Counted from the first letter of the stretch, positions 9,715 through 20,732 are shown. The stretch: DNA of 22,767 bases from Gnetum montanum (GCA_015680685.1 MNCI01008661.1:1-22767); one strand, 5' to 3'. Translations and numbers: made by a program. The notes: generated by a model not told the origin, from the sequence alone.

Positions 9715-11692
9715 TGTAGCACAAGTGACACTCGTTTGTTGATATTGGGGTGCTAACCCTTCTTGTGTCCTTGGTGGTAGCATATAACGAGGTAGATGGT
9801 GAGAATATCAAGGGTATGTTGGATGGTAAGAGGTATGAGGTGGTGATCTACTTCAGGGGATGTCATGTGTTGATGGTACTTAGGAGAGTGGTAGTGGTGA
9901 TTAGAAGTAGATAATGCAAAATTGGTTGGAGAAATAGGATGTTGAACATAATAACCATGTGTTTTCATTGGATATGGCTAATGTGGTGGAGGCCTCCCCC
10001 ACAACTGTGGTTGTTGCCATGGTAGTTGAGGACTATCTATAATCACCTTGTGTTGAGGTTGGTGGTAAGTCCCCTAGGATGGTACAATCAGTTGTGGGAC
10101 TATCAGTTGTGGGACTATCTATAATCACCTTGTGGGAAAGGAAGTCTCTTGAGCATGTGCTTTTGCAAAAATTTTGGATTTAAGGCACCTACCCAATACT
10201 CCTATAGATGCAACAAGACATGGAATCAGCCCTTTGGATGGTCATATTTGCATAGGTCGCATCCATCATCTTCATCCATGGTGGAGTCTTTAGCTTCACT
10301 TTCGTCAACCACTCTTCTCGTTTGTCGAAACGTGTTCCTAACTATTTCTTGGTTATGTATCCTCTATTTGTTGTGTTCATTGGGTGTGTGCTACATAATA
10401 TTCTTCATGATCATCTCAATAAGATTTGTGACATTCATGTTTGCCCATTTAGACATCCTATTGAATTTTACTTCTAGATCATCAATAGACTCCTCTGTTA
10501 GCAAATTTTGTTGCAGGATCACCTTATCAATAGTAGTTTCATTTTCCTTACCATAAATTTGGACCTCCTTTGATTGAAGAGTTGGGCTCCATTGATGTTT
10601 TTCAACATTCTTCCATTTACACATTTCTCCTTCTTCTTTTGCCATACACTCTATTATCTCTTTGACTTGATGGGCTTGGAGCTCATATAGTTTCCCTAGG
10701 TTATACATCCCAAGGGTTGCCCTTGTTTCACTACAAAGCCCATCTATGATGTGGTAAAGTTTCTCTTCCTTCGAGAAACCATGACCTAGGCATCAATTCA
10801 ATAAGGCATAATATCTATCTAAGGCCATGTCCAAGGTTTCATGTTATTATTGTTTCCACTCTTGGATTTGTCTCCCCAGGTTGGACACTCTTTTATAGAC
10901 TTGGTATCTCTCTTTGAAAAGTTCCAACATTGTAGACCATCATCAAATTGAATTTGGTTTCAATAGTTGATACCACACTTTGGATCTATTAATTATTATC
11001 CTAGGAAAGAGCTTAAGCTTTTGCCATCCACTTTCAATGTTGTAATAAGCATAGGAATCATGGAAGGCTTGTAAATGTTGTTGCAGATCTAAATCATAGC
11101 CTCCTACAAATTTAGGAAGATTATTCATGTCAAGCTTAGGTAAATGACTCTTTTTGTGATTCCTATGAGATATCTTAACAGCCTCTATAATATGCATTAG
11201 GCTCTTAGTGGCCATTAGGGATTCATCATCATCAAATGAATCATGAGGAAAATATTTATGTTTAGGGTGACTCTTTTGACTTTTCTCATGGGTTTGATTT
11301 CATTTTTTAGTTTGATCCTTTAATGGAGCTCTATCTCTATACCTACATTCATCTTCATCAGAACTAGACATTGAAGGGAAAGAGGAAGATGAGGAACTAG
11401 AAGAGTTGCCATGGCTTTTATGGTGTTCCTTAGGGTCCCTTAATTTATCATTTCTAGTTTTTTAGGAGGTCTTAGGCCTTAAGGCCTTCCCTAGTTTAGG
11501 GCCTATGTCATCTCCTCTAAGATTGTTTGCCTTAGGTGAATGTAGTCTTTGAGTGTCATCAAGGTGGTCATAATTATAAGAAACCCCTACATAAGGTTGA
11601 TCACTCCAATCTTCTTCATCATATATCTCATTAGTTCTCTAATGAATGTGTTCACTATACTGTGCATTACTACTTTCATGTGAGAGAGACAT
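9715..11692 (-). pseudogene. gag: Element B gag (Athila/Tat-like), degenerate and 3'-truncated
   Basis: Gag forms the virus-like particle of LTR retrotransposons. ATG at 11692 opens MSLSHESSNAQY. A basic/serine-rich N-terminal region follows (serine run and SSDEDE near 11400-11350). The capsid-like core runs from LPKFVGGYD (about 11130) through HLQAFHDSY, WQKLKLFPR and VWYQLLKPNS, then LGHGFSKEEKLYHIIDGL (about 10790-10735), LYELQAHQVKEIIECMAKEE and EKHQWSP. The order LPxFxG, KLxxFPxxLxxxAxxWxxxL, ExLIExMA is typical of Athila/Tat gags. A zinc-knuckle remnant CDLCKYDHPKG lies at 10261-10223, its last Cys lost next to a stop. Then comes a Y/P/H-rich tail (YYVQHPISPT at about 9948). Collinearity with A ends near 9715, so the C-terminus is deleted. 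Several stops, mostly TGA and TAG, lie in otherwise good frame. Confidence 0.8.
10032..10134 (-). repeat. Short duplications inside element B gag
   Basis: A 21-bp sequence, exact in both copies, occurs at 10032-10052 and 10114-10134 (ACTATCTATAATCACCTTGT plus G). Between them the 15-mer ATCAGTTGTGGGACT is tandemly doubled (10087-10101, 10102-10116). A has one copy of the surrounding sequence, so these arose within B. Confidence 0.85.
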
Positions 11693-11798
11693 TGTTCTTA
11701 GTTTATGGTGTGTGTGAGCTAAGAGTTTCTAAAATATATATAATTAATTCCTTTATAGTGATCATGTATAATATAACTAATCTAGATAACTAGCACCA

Positions 11799-11816
11799 TC
11801 CCTAGCAATGATGCCA
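11799..11816 (-). other. Element B primer-binding site, tRNA-Asp type
   Basis: On the minus strand TGGCATCATTGCTAGGGA starts 1 nt after the LTR end. Against the complement of the plant tRNA-Asp 3' end (TGGCGCCGTTGCCGGGGA) it differs at five of 18 positions, all transitions. That primer is typical of Athila-lineage elements. Confidence 0.75.
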
Positions 11817-11817
11817 A

Positions 11818-12682
11818 TGATGAGCAGTGAGGTACCCCTATGCTCAACCATACAAATCATAAGTGTTCACACACGATCCGGTCAAAGTTTGTAGATGGGA
11901 CTAGTTGTGGCATCTAGATCATTATGCTTTGATTAGAGTTCACTATCTTCCCACTTGGACTAGTGTAGCTTTGTCACATATGGTTTAGTCCAAAGTGAGG
12001 TGTATGATGTTTTCTAACTCTATGCTACTTCTAATGACAAAAAGTGATAAATTGATTAACTAATGAACAATGAAAAATAAAGCTTAAATTAGCCTATGGT
12101 AATGGTATCTACTCTTAATCATCTGTACATGTCTTGGACTTCATGGAGCTACTTCTGGGTTTACCAAGTATATGTCACTGGTTGTGCTAAACTATACACT
12201 TTTGGGTGACAAAATATTTACACTTAAATGCTCATGATTAAGGCATACACATATTGCTTAACAACAAGAAGAGTATATAACAATAAATGAGATGTTTAAC
12301 TAAGGAAAGAAGTAAGTAATTAAAATAAAGATATTAATCTAAGTGGATGCTACAATGATGAAAGTAATCTTGATCTTTATTGCTAATCATACAATGTGTC
12401 CAAGTACGTCACACTCGAACAAAGGTTTTATATGATTACAAACATCACACTACAGGCATGCACTAGGAATAACAAAAAGAAAGGAATTGAAAACTAACTA
12501 TTTCTAAGATGTGCTAAAAAAATCTAACCCAAAAACTATCTCATCCGAAAGCCCAAGTCTAGTATTTATAAGTGAGGTCTAGATGAGGCGATGTCAGGTA
12601 TCTGATGTCACTTATTAGCCTTGATTTTGGGACTCCAACATCACATATTCAACGTTGGGGCTTGTCAAATCACTTCTTATCA
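11818..12682 (-). repeat. Element B 5' LTR
   Basis: 865 bp, directly repeated at 4365-5231. It ends TGATGAG at 11818 and TTATCA at 12682. The TATA box is on the minus strand at 12563-12570. It forms one arm of a large inverted repeat with A's LTR remainder at 12688-13248. Confidence 0.93.
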
Positions 12683-13248
12683 ACTTCCATCATTACAAAA
12701 TCCACTTAACTTTATTATTGCTTTTAATTACTTAAATGTTTATTATTTTCCTTAGTTAATGTTATCATTTATTGCTCTTCCTTATTTCTATCATTAAGTG
12801 GAATGAGTACAACTAATTATGAGCACTCATGTGTAATTACTTGGTAACCTAGTAGTGTATCATTTGGTATCCTCAATAATAGTACACTTGGTAATTCCAT
12901 CAGTAGTTACGTGAAGCCCAAGGCATGTACAAAAGGTTAGGAATGGATACTCATCATACATAGGCTAGTTTAGGCACTACTTTCCATTGTTAATTATATT
13001 GAACAATTAATTTCTTCATTATCACTAGGAGTAGCTTACGGCTGAACTACACCAAGAATCATATGCCTCACTCTAGACTAAACCATAGATGACAAATCCA
13101 CTAGTAGTCCAAGTGGGAAGATAGAACACTGTGATCAAGGCATAATAATCTAGATGCACAACTAGTACCATCCACAAAATTCAACTAGATTATGTATGAA
13201 TGCTTGTGATTCGTATGGTTGGACGTAGGGGTACCTCACAGCTCATCA
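12683..13248 (+). repeat. Element A 5' LTR, second part (R/U5), with right copy of element B's target duplication
   Basis: Starts with the second ACTTC (12683-12687) and continues the LTR from the point where it broke at 4364. The two parts give 859 bp once the duplication is counted once, matching B's 865-867 bp. It ends GCTCATCA at 13248, directly before the PBS. The last 180 bp align with 20907-21089. Confidence 0.92.
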
Positions 13249-13249
13249 T

Positions 13250-13267
13250 TAGCACTACTGCCAAGGA
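13250..13267 (+). other. Element A primer-binding site, tRNA-Asp type
   Basis: TAGCACTACTGCCAAGGA begins 1 nt after the LTR. It differs from the expected tRNA-Asp complement at seven of 18 positions, every one a transition, and from B's PBS likewise. The following GATGGTGCTAGTTATCTA is shared with B. Confidence 0.7.
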
Positions 13268-13380
13268 TGGTGCTAGTTATCTAAATTAGTTATATTATGC
13301 ACAATCATTGTAAATGCATTAATGGTTTTATCTTTCAAAAAAATTATATATTAAATCACACATACCATAAACCAACAATA

Positions 13381-15778
13381 ATGTTTGTTTCACAAGGAAG
13401 TGATGATGCATTGTATGGAGAGAACATTCATTGAAGAACTAATGTCATATATATTGAAGAAAATTAGAGTGACCAACCTCATGCAGGGATTTTGTATGTT
13501 CATGATCATCCTAACTACACTTAATGACTACATTCATCTAAGGTAGACAATCCTAGAGGAGAAGAAGTAAGTTTTGGACTAGGGGAGATCTCAAGGCTTA
13601 TGACCTTCTCAAAACCTAGAAAAGATAAATCAAGGGACCCTAGGAAACACCATAGAAGCCATGGAAATCCTCTTGGTTCCTCATCTTCCTCTTCCTCTTC
13701 AACATCTAGTTCTAACAAAGATGAACATAGGTGTAGAGATAGAGCTCCACTATGGGGTTGCAATAAAAATAGAAATCAAAACCAAGGGCAAAATCAAAGA
13801 CATCAAAATGAGCATAGAAAACTCATTACAATTAGACAAATAGAAATAAAAAATTTTACCATTACATGTCTAATGATGATGAATCCTTGTTGGCCACTAA
13901 GAGCATGCTGTAGATCACAAAGGCAGTTAAATACCCCATAGCCATCCTAGGAAAAGTTGCATAAAAAGGCTTGATATGAATAATACCCCTAAGTTTGTAG
14001 GAGGCTATGATTCTAATCCAAAACATCATTTGCAAGCCTTCCATGATTCCTGTGTCTTACACAACATTGAGAGTGGGTGGCAAAAGCTTAAGCTCTTTCC
14101 TAGGACACCAATAGATAAAGCTGAAGTGTGGTATGAATTGTTGAAACCAAATTTAATTTGATGATGGTTCACAATGCTAGAATTCTTCAATGAGAAATAC
14201 TAAACCTATGTGAGGGGTGTTTGACCTAAGGAAACAAATATAGGAATGGAAGTAAGAACAACATGAATCCTTGGACATGGCCCTAGATAGATACTATACT
14301 CTACTAAATAGATGCCTAGGCCATGATTTCTCTTGGGAAGAGAAGCTTAACCACATCATAGATGAGCTTCATAATGAAACAAGGGAGACCCTTGGGATGT
14401 ATGCTCAAGGTTAATTATACGGGCTACAACTCCATCAAATCCAAGAGCTAATCAAGCATGTGGCAAAAGAAGAAGAAGAGCTATGTAAATTTGATAATGT
14501 TGAGAAATATCATTGGGACCCAACTCTTGAAAAGAAGAAGGCCCACATCTATGATAAGGAAAAAGAGGAAACTCTTGATACAGTGATTTCATAACAAACC
14601 TTGTCAATAGATAGGTCTATCGATGAACTTGAAGCAAGGTTTGATAGGATGTCAGAATGGATAAATGAGAAAGTTACAACTTTCATAGAAACCATAGAGA
14701 AGAGAGTAACACAAAACGAATCAAGTAGTCACAATAAATAGAGGAAAAAGAACCAAGAAATAGCTAGGGATACTTATCAGCAAATAAGGAAAATGGCTGA
14801 AGAAAAAGAGGCTATAGACTCAACCATAGAAAAAGATGATGGATGTAACATCTACATATATGACCATCTAAAAGGCTATTGCCTAGTTATGTTACATCTA
14901 CATGAGTATTGGGCTTTTGCATTAAACTCTAAGTTTGTACAAAAGCACATGCTCAAGAAATTACCTTTCTCACAAGGTAATTATAGACACTCCTACAACT
15001 AATCATACTATCCTAGTGGGACTATGGACAAGCCTCAACATATCATTAACTATAGTGGAAAAACCCACATTCATGGGGAAGGCCATCATCAAACTAGCCC
15101 AAACCAAACCTGTACATATATTATGTTCAACAACCTATTTTCCCAACTTATTCTACATCCTCTGCTTCAAATTGCTACTACCACTCTCCTGAGTATCATT
15201 GATCCACAACATCTCTTGAAGGATCACCACCTTACACCTCTTACCCTCCATCATATCATCAATATCCTCATACCCCACTCCATTACATGTCATAGTCAAC
15301 AACACAGGAAGGTTCAACACCACAACATCAATGAAAGAATGCCACTTGTGCTACAAACATATATAGAAATAATAATGCTAGTAGGTTCCCACAACAATCT
15401 CAAAAACACCCTTGCTATAGGATGGATTCGACACATAAGCATAACACTCATGGACCTACTAACTCATCCAAACCAACACAATGCTAGTCAAGTGCAACAT
15501 CATTCCTTTCACAACCAATGTCCTCTGATCCTATGCAAATGCCAACATTTGTTGTTACTCTAAGACCTACCAAGAATAATGAATCTAACACTATGGAGAG
15601 ACAAACGAATCCATGCATAACTAATCATGATCAAGGGTGCAGTTGTGGGTTAGACATCTACAAAGCTCACACAACTCATACTTTGATCCACTATACATTT
15701 AAAAACCAAGTGTGTGAGAAAAAACCAATCTATGTAGCCACCACTATATTAGAAGATACCCAGTGGCTTAAAAATTGA
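13381..15778 (+). pseudogene. gag: Element A gag (Athila/Tat-like), degenerate but with C-terminal end
   Basis: The ATG at 13381 aligns with B's gag ATG. Seen in order: a charged/serine-rich N-terminal part (KPRKDKSRDPRKHHRSHGN at 13609-13665, serine run to about 13710), the core from MNNTPKFVGGYDSN (13976) through HLQAFHDSC, WQKLKLFPR and VWYELLKPN (to 14155), a shifted stretch containing the counterpart of B's LIExMAKEE, then a knuckle remnant at 14844-14882 with Cys, His and Cys kept and the second Cys replaced by Tyr (CNIYIYDH). KFVQKHMLKKLPFSQGNY follows, then a Y/P/S-rich tail. Comparison with B shows that YYVQQPIFPTYST (about 15115-15155) is the ancestral frame there, so the 179-codon frame at 15024-15563 is a shadow. 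The C-terminal segment to the stop at 15776-15778 (ending EDTQWLKN) has no counterpart in B. At least two frameshifts and many stops. Confidence 0.78.
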
Positions 15779-16376
15779 AGTGTAACACTACTTTACAAAT
15801 GCATGGAGCCTACCTATCCACTTATTAACTCTTGTCATGGTCAAACACTTAGTTGTGGGGAAGATGCCCCATCCTAAAATTTAGAATTAATAGATGTTTT
15901 TTTTATCTTTTTGTTTTATAATTTTTCCATTTCCTAATAAAATATTTTCTTATCCTTTTCAACTTTTTCCACATTTTATTTTCATTTCCTTTGTTAATAA
16001 TCTTGTTTGTGAATAAGATGACATCATGTAGCCCATTGAGGTGAGGTTTTCTCTATGTTGTCAAATCATGAGGGATTGATTATTTGGATAATGAGGCCAC
16101 ATCATCCATCCACCCATTCCATTAATAAGAGGTTCTTACCATGGTCATAATGATATTCTTTTTCATCATCAAACTAAAAATAAATTTGTAATCATTGTGT
16201 CTAGATAGAAAAGTGAAGAACCAAGTGGGAATGTAAAGGGTGTGACATCAAGGGGATTTGTTGATCTCTTTGACCACTTTTGTATGTTCTATCATGTTGC
16301 CAAGGTTGTAATTATATCCTTTTAGATCTAACAAAAAATGAAAGTAAGAGTAAAATAAGTGCTACCTTACCATGTC

Positions 16377-16509
16377 ACTAGAAAGACATGTTACCTATGC
16401 TTGAAGGTAATCCTTTGGTAAGGTTAACATAGATAAGAATAAAATAAAAGGAAATTGAATAAATTTCTGAGGGTCCAACTAGAAAGACATGTTACCCATG
16501 CTTGAAGGT
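16377..16509 (+). repeat. Direct repeat of 32 bp, offset 101 bp, element A middle region
   Basis: ACTAGAAAGACATGTTACC and the bases after it occur at 16377-16408 and 16478-16509 with one mismatch. B has one copy (near 9560-9530), so this is an A-specific duplication. Confidence 0.85.
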
Positions 16510-17292
16510 TGATGGCTTCTTATAATTCAAAAAAAAGTGCCATGAACAAACTCCTCCTTTGGACAAAATGCCAAGTGATGCTACTCCTTGCAACAATGGT
16601 AGTCTTATGGTTGTTAATAAAAGAGATAAAATAATGTGATGTCACTGAAACATGGTTTGGACTTGGTTTGAACCTTGGAAAGAAGGGTTAATGATTACCT
16701 TAACCATTAATAACACAATAGGATTCATTATGCCTATGGTAAGGCACCTCACATTTGAATTGCTACAATCCTTTCTAAAATCCATCCCATCTCACTGTTC
16801 ATATAATCATAACTAGTGGTTTTGTGTAACATAGTGTTATTTTCTCAAATTGGTGGTTTTACCATGTGTGATTTATTTAACAAGTATGAATTTCATTCAA
16901 CCCCTTTGTGGTGCCTATAGACATTTTTAGGTGTGGCTATATAAGGTCATTAAGGGTAAGAGCCTGCTTTGGGGAGGATCCACTTGTATAACTATTTTAA
17001 CTTGTACTTGTCTAATACAACCACATCATCTTGAACCTTCCAAATGCATAAATGATAAACTCAAAACCTTCCCTCATCATATAACTGATCCTTTCTATAC
17101 CATGAATCAAATACTTCTTTTCTTACACCTTCTAAAGCTTTTAATGCTTGTGATTCCATCTTCTTATATTACTGATGCCTGAACATGAATTCTCACTTAT
17201 CCCAGAACTATGGATTTTACATGAACCTTCCAATCAATCATAGAGCTTTATTTTCCATGTTGAATGTCCTCATTAAATGCACTTTCAAGAAG

Positions 17293-17368
17293 CCCGATAT
17301 CAACTACTTGATATTAGGTAGGACTTAACATTGAATACCTGATATTGGATCCTTAAAAGTTATAAATA
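17293..17368 (+). promoter_or_regulatory. Internal U3-like promoter upstream of ORF2, element A
   Basis: CCCGATATCAACTACTTGAT, then TTGAATACCTGATATTGG, then TATAAATA at 17361-17368. This repeats the LTR layout, in which GATATCA/TGATGTTGG motifs precede TATAAATA. The position about 450 bp upstream of the ORF2 ATG is conserved in B (8679-8730). It may drive ORF2 separately from gag, or be the relic of an older LTR fragment. Confidence 0.5.
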
Positions 17369-17818
17369 GGACCCCCATGATGTTCAAAAAATTCACTATC
17401 ATCACTTGAAGCTAGGGGGGTTTTTGCATTTTTCTCTTCAACTAAGAGCTTTGCGCAACCAACTTCCACAAGTGATATCTTACTTCACACTACTCTGATT
17501 TTTGTGGTTTTTGAACCTAGTTAATCCTAAAGTGTTCAATGTAGTTTGGGGGAAGGATGCTCGTGTGGAAAATTGTGTCAATTTTTGGAAATTTACTTTT
17601 TCCCAAAAGATATTATAAGGATAAGAATGTTAAAAGCCTTAATCATTTTAATGAACAATCAATCATATGTATGCTAGAACCTCTAATTCTCTCACCCAAA
17701 GAATCATAACTGTCATTATAAGCCATACATAAGGGAAAAGAAGCCAATTGCAAAGGGTCATAAAAGCATTTAACATTTTTGGGCATTTTTCTTAAAATTT
17801 TTCTAGCTCTACAATCAC

Positions 17819-20527
17819 ATGAGCCAAGAACTTAATGGAACTAAGGTCATGGATAAGGTATAAACTTTTTGAGGATAAATGGAAAACACCTTAGTAATAC
17901 TAAATCCTTGATTGATTGCAAATGACCCCAAAAAGAGGCAAACAAGAAGGACCTTCGCAAGGTGGAAGAAAATGCTTAAGAGGTTGTAGAGGGTGATTTT
18001 GAGAACAAAGCCCACTAGCTAAGCATGAAGAATAAGAGACATAGTCATTTAGCATTTATTAAGAGGCTCCTACTACATAGCAATTAGTCCAAGGGGAGGC
18101 CATAGAACCATAGGCTCTAGTGCAAGGATAATGCCTCACATTGTTCCAAGAATGCCTCTAAGCCATCAAAGAGTGATCCATGTTGACCATGGTAATTGTG
18201 GAAATGAAATTTGGGTCATTCACAACATTTGTCCTTGAGGTAGTTAGAACTCAGCTTTAGGCATCACTTCTATGGCATATCCTCTTTGAAAGTGGGGAGT
18301 AGTACCTTGATGAGATGTACCAATTTTAACATAATAAGGGAGAATGCACCATTGTCAGCATTGGTAGAGTCTCTGGCTCTTTTTCAATTAAGGCCATCAT
18401 AGAGGCTCTAAACATACCTAATGTGGTGGCCAAGGTAGTTCATCGACTTACAAGGTCTAATGCAGAAACCAGGAAACTATCGTTGAAGTATAAAGAAAAC
18501 AAAATATACAATGAGTTGACTCTAGAAGAGATGATTTACTTCAAAATTAGCACATACCATTTATTTCCAACTAAAGGGCTCAACAAAATTTTAATTTATG
18601 TGGATAGAGGAATTGTAATCTTGATGGGAAAATACAATGTCAATCTTGCCTAGTTGCACTTCATGGAAATTTAAAGGTAATTTAAAGAAAGAAAGGTAAG
18701 AAAGCCAATACTTCCATTTCCTTGTCTAATTAAAAATTTGTGCAAGTGTACTAGAATCCTAAGTTACACCAATGATGTTCCCAAGAGGGCTTAGAATGCT
18801 TCCTTCACTAAATTGCTCAAACCTATAGCACCAAGGAAAGACCTTGGTGATGAAGAAGAACTAGAGAAGGAGCTAAAACAAGAACCAAAAAAGAAACTTG
18901 AACAAAAGCCAATGTAACAATGAGAGTTGCAAGATCTACTACCATCACCACAAGACTATAGGCTTGCAATGAGCTATCTAAATTGAATAGCTAAAACTCT
19001 TAGTTGAGGGAGTAGGGATGAATCAAGCCTTTTTCAAGTCATAAATGATGTTGTTCAGCTAACAATTTCTATTGATCCATTAAGGGGGTATATTTCTTTG
19101 CAATTAGTAGGAGAAGCCTAATGGTCATAATAGATCTTTCAAATGCTGCATCTTTTCAAGTAATGCTTAAAATGGAAGAAGGTATTATAGTCATGGTCAT
19201 GTAGCACTAAGGTGTGGTAGGCATAATAGAAGTTATCATAGATCACATTAAAGAATCTTTTAATGTGTCTATTGTGCCTCTAGTGGATTTGACTGGAACC
19301 AGAGATGCGCAAATGTTAGTTGGAACTTCAATGACTCCTATGGTCCATGAGGATGTGCTTGACAGATTGCTATAAATTGGAAAAGTAATGATAGCTCTAT
19401 TTAACATCCCCAATGATGTCTTGTAGTACAATTCAACCTCATTACCACAAAGGAAAAACTAGTGATGGTAGAGACTAGTGCAGAGCATGCAGAAGTAAAA
19501 GTGCATTTTTTTGCAATAAGCACTCATTGCCTTGAGAGATGAAAGAAGGAATCCTTTCCAATTCATTATTCTTAACTAATTAGAACAATTCCAAACAAAG
19601 CACTTGGGCAACTTGATTAAATAGAATAAAGTTGTTGAACAAGAAAGGAGAAAGTGGTTTGGGATGCCTTAGCTACTAAAGCCCAAGCATATGCCCATAA
19701 GAAGGCATTGATTGCTACACAAGAGGAGAACAAGCAGCTTGCTATTGATAATTCTAGGTTGAAAACTATCAAGAAATAGAAGAACATCTTAAAAAAATGT
19801 ATCCACCAATTAAGAGAGCAACTGGTGAGGGTTAACTAAGATATAAGTAGATTGGTCATAGAGAACTGAATCCTCTTAATGGAGGAGGTCCACACAATAT
19901 GCTAAAAATCTACAATTGAGATAAGCACATGGTAAAACAAGGCCAAGAAACATGAAAAGCTAAAGGATCACTTCTAGGACCAAATTAGCATGTACAAATA
20001 GATTAATGAAAAAAAAATCTAGATGGCAAAGACCTTCATTATTTTCATGTCAATGTAGAATCTTGACTGGTAGCACATCCTGGATAGCTATGCCCTAGTC
20101 CACCAAGTGGAAGTGAAGAATAAGGACCTACAGATTGAAGATTTGAAAGAATACATTGCATTGACTAACCTTTGCTGTGCTAGCCTTGCCATGTTAATAG
20201 CAAGTCAACCCATAAATGAGTTGGAATAATAAGTAGTAGCCACTTATGCCTTGTATGAAAAAGAGTTTGTAGATAGGAAAAATGCTTTTGAGGAATAATA
20301 AGATTAGAGCTTTTGAGGAAGAATGACGGTAGTTCATAGCATGGTCTGTTCTCGTAGTTGTTGTGTCTATGGGATGTATTGGTTCCAACACACATTATCT
20401 CATCAGCCTAGATGGTACATGACCCAAGAAGAAGTTGTAGGAACTTTTGAATCACTATAAATTCTAGAAGCTTAACAACAAGGGGAAGCGGCCCATGGAA
20501 AAGCCATTGCCTCTAGGAACTACATGA
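17819..20527 (+). pseudogene. Element A ORF2: second ORF, globular N-terminal half and coiled-coil C-terminal half (degenerate)
   Basis: Collinear with B's ORF2 from MSQELNGTKVMDK (ATG 17819) to LPLGTT then TGA (20525-20527). The best-preserved part is 18415-18653, reading LNIPNVVAKVV, TRKLSLKYKENKIYNELTLEE, YFKISTYHLFPTKGLNKI and GIVILMGKYNVNLA. A second block reads VGIIEVIIDHIKESFN and VDLTGTRDAQMLVGTS (19217-19328). The coiled-coil half survives in pieces: KHEKLKDHF, DQISMYK, VEVKNKDLQIEDLKEYIALTN (20109-20171), ATYALYEKEFVDRKNAFEE. About 250 bp of the coiled coil present in B are missing after 20300. Stops and shifts make it non-functional. No cysteine clusters, catalytic motifs or signal peptide were seen. 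Function unknown; conservation in two independently inserted copies shows it belonged to the family, not to one copy. Confidence 0.6.
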
Positions 20528-20719
20528 GATTCCCTGATTTTGTTGTTTTATTATTTTTTTGTTTTGTCATGATGTGTCCATTTTTATAAAACACAACTAC
20601 AACATGGAGGAGTTAATTTGTGTGTTTATTTAAGTTAATCAATAATTCCATACCTTTCCATATTTTTTCTTATAAAATGTATTCCTCATTTTGTTTAACT
20701 CAAGGACAAGATTTCATTT

Positions 20720-20732
20720 AGTGGTGGGGGTA
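20720..20732 (+). other. Element A polypurine tract
   Basis: AGTGGTGGGGGTA directly precedes the 3' LTR start TGATGAG. Its counterpart is in B at 5232-5242. The preceding 190 bp after ORF2 are non-coding and align with B. Confidence 0.75.

Larger units (their letters stand above)
4365..12682 (-). mobile_element. Element B: same-family LTR retrotransposon nested in element A's 5' LTR
   Basis: This 8.3-kb element is inverted relative to A. On the minus strand it runs 5' LTR (12682-11818), PBS (11816-11799), gag (11692 to about 9715), middle region, ORF2 (8255-5436), purine tract (5242-5232) and 3' LTR (5231-4365). The LTRs are 865 and 867 bp and differ at roughly one base in six by eye. The interior is collinear with A's at the DNA level but lacks about 0.9 kb that A has at about 15358-16285. 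No pol domains were seen. It must be younger than A because it interrupts A's LTR, though the LTR divergences look similar. Confidence 0.92.
15779..17818 (+). other. Element A middle region between gag and ORF2 (non-coding)
   Basis: A T-rich stretch at about 15898-15990 follows a gag-end sequence. About 15779-16285 has no counterpart in B. From 16285 on it is collinear with B's middle region. It carries a duplicated block (16377-16509) and a U3-like internal promoter (17293-17368). No conserved protein frame was found: stops interrupt every frame in at least one copy. Confidence 0.6.

Noticed and set aside
5232-11817. Hidden pol domains on either strand of element B
   Set aside because: No YxDD/FADD palm motif, D-D-35-E pattern, HHCC or protease D(S/T)G context was seen in any frame, while gag and ORF2 motifs are still readable despite decay.
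15024-15563. The longest open frame of the window, 179 codons on the plus strand
   Set aside because: Comparison with B shows that the conserved gag frame here is another one (YYVQQPIFPTYST aligns with B's YYVQHPISPT). The long frame is an H/L/T-rich shadow.
17293-17400. Possible third nested solo LTR inside element A
   Set aside because: Only the U3-like motifs and TATA box are present, no terminal TG/CA or duplication was found, and B has the same sequence at the same place, so it is part of the family.
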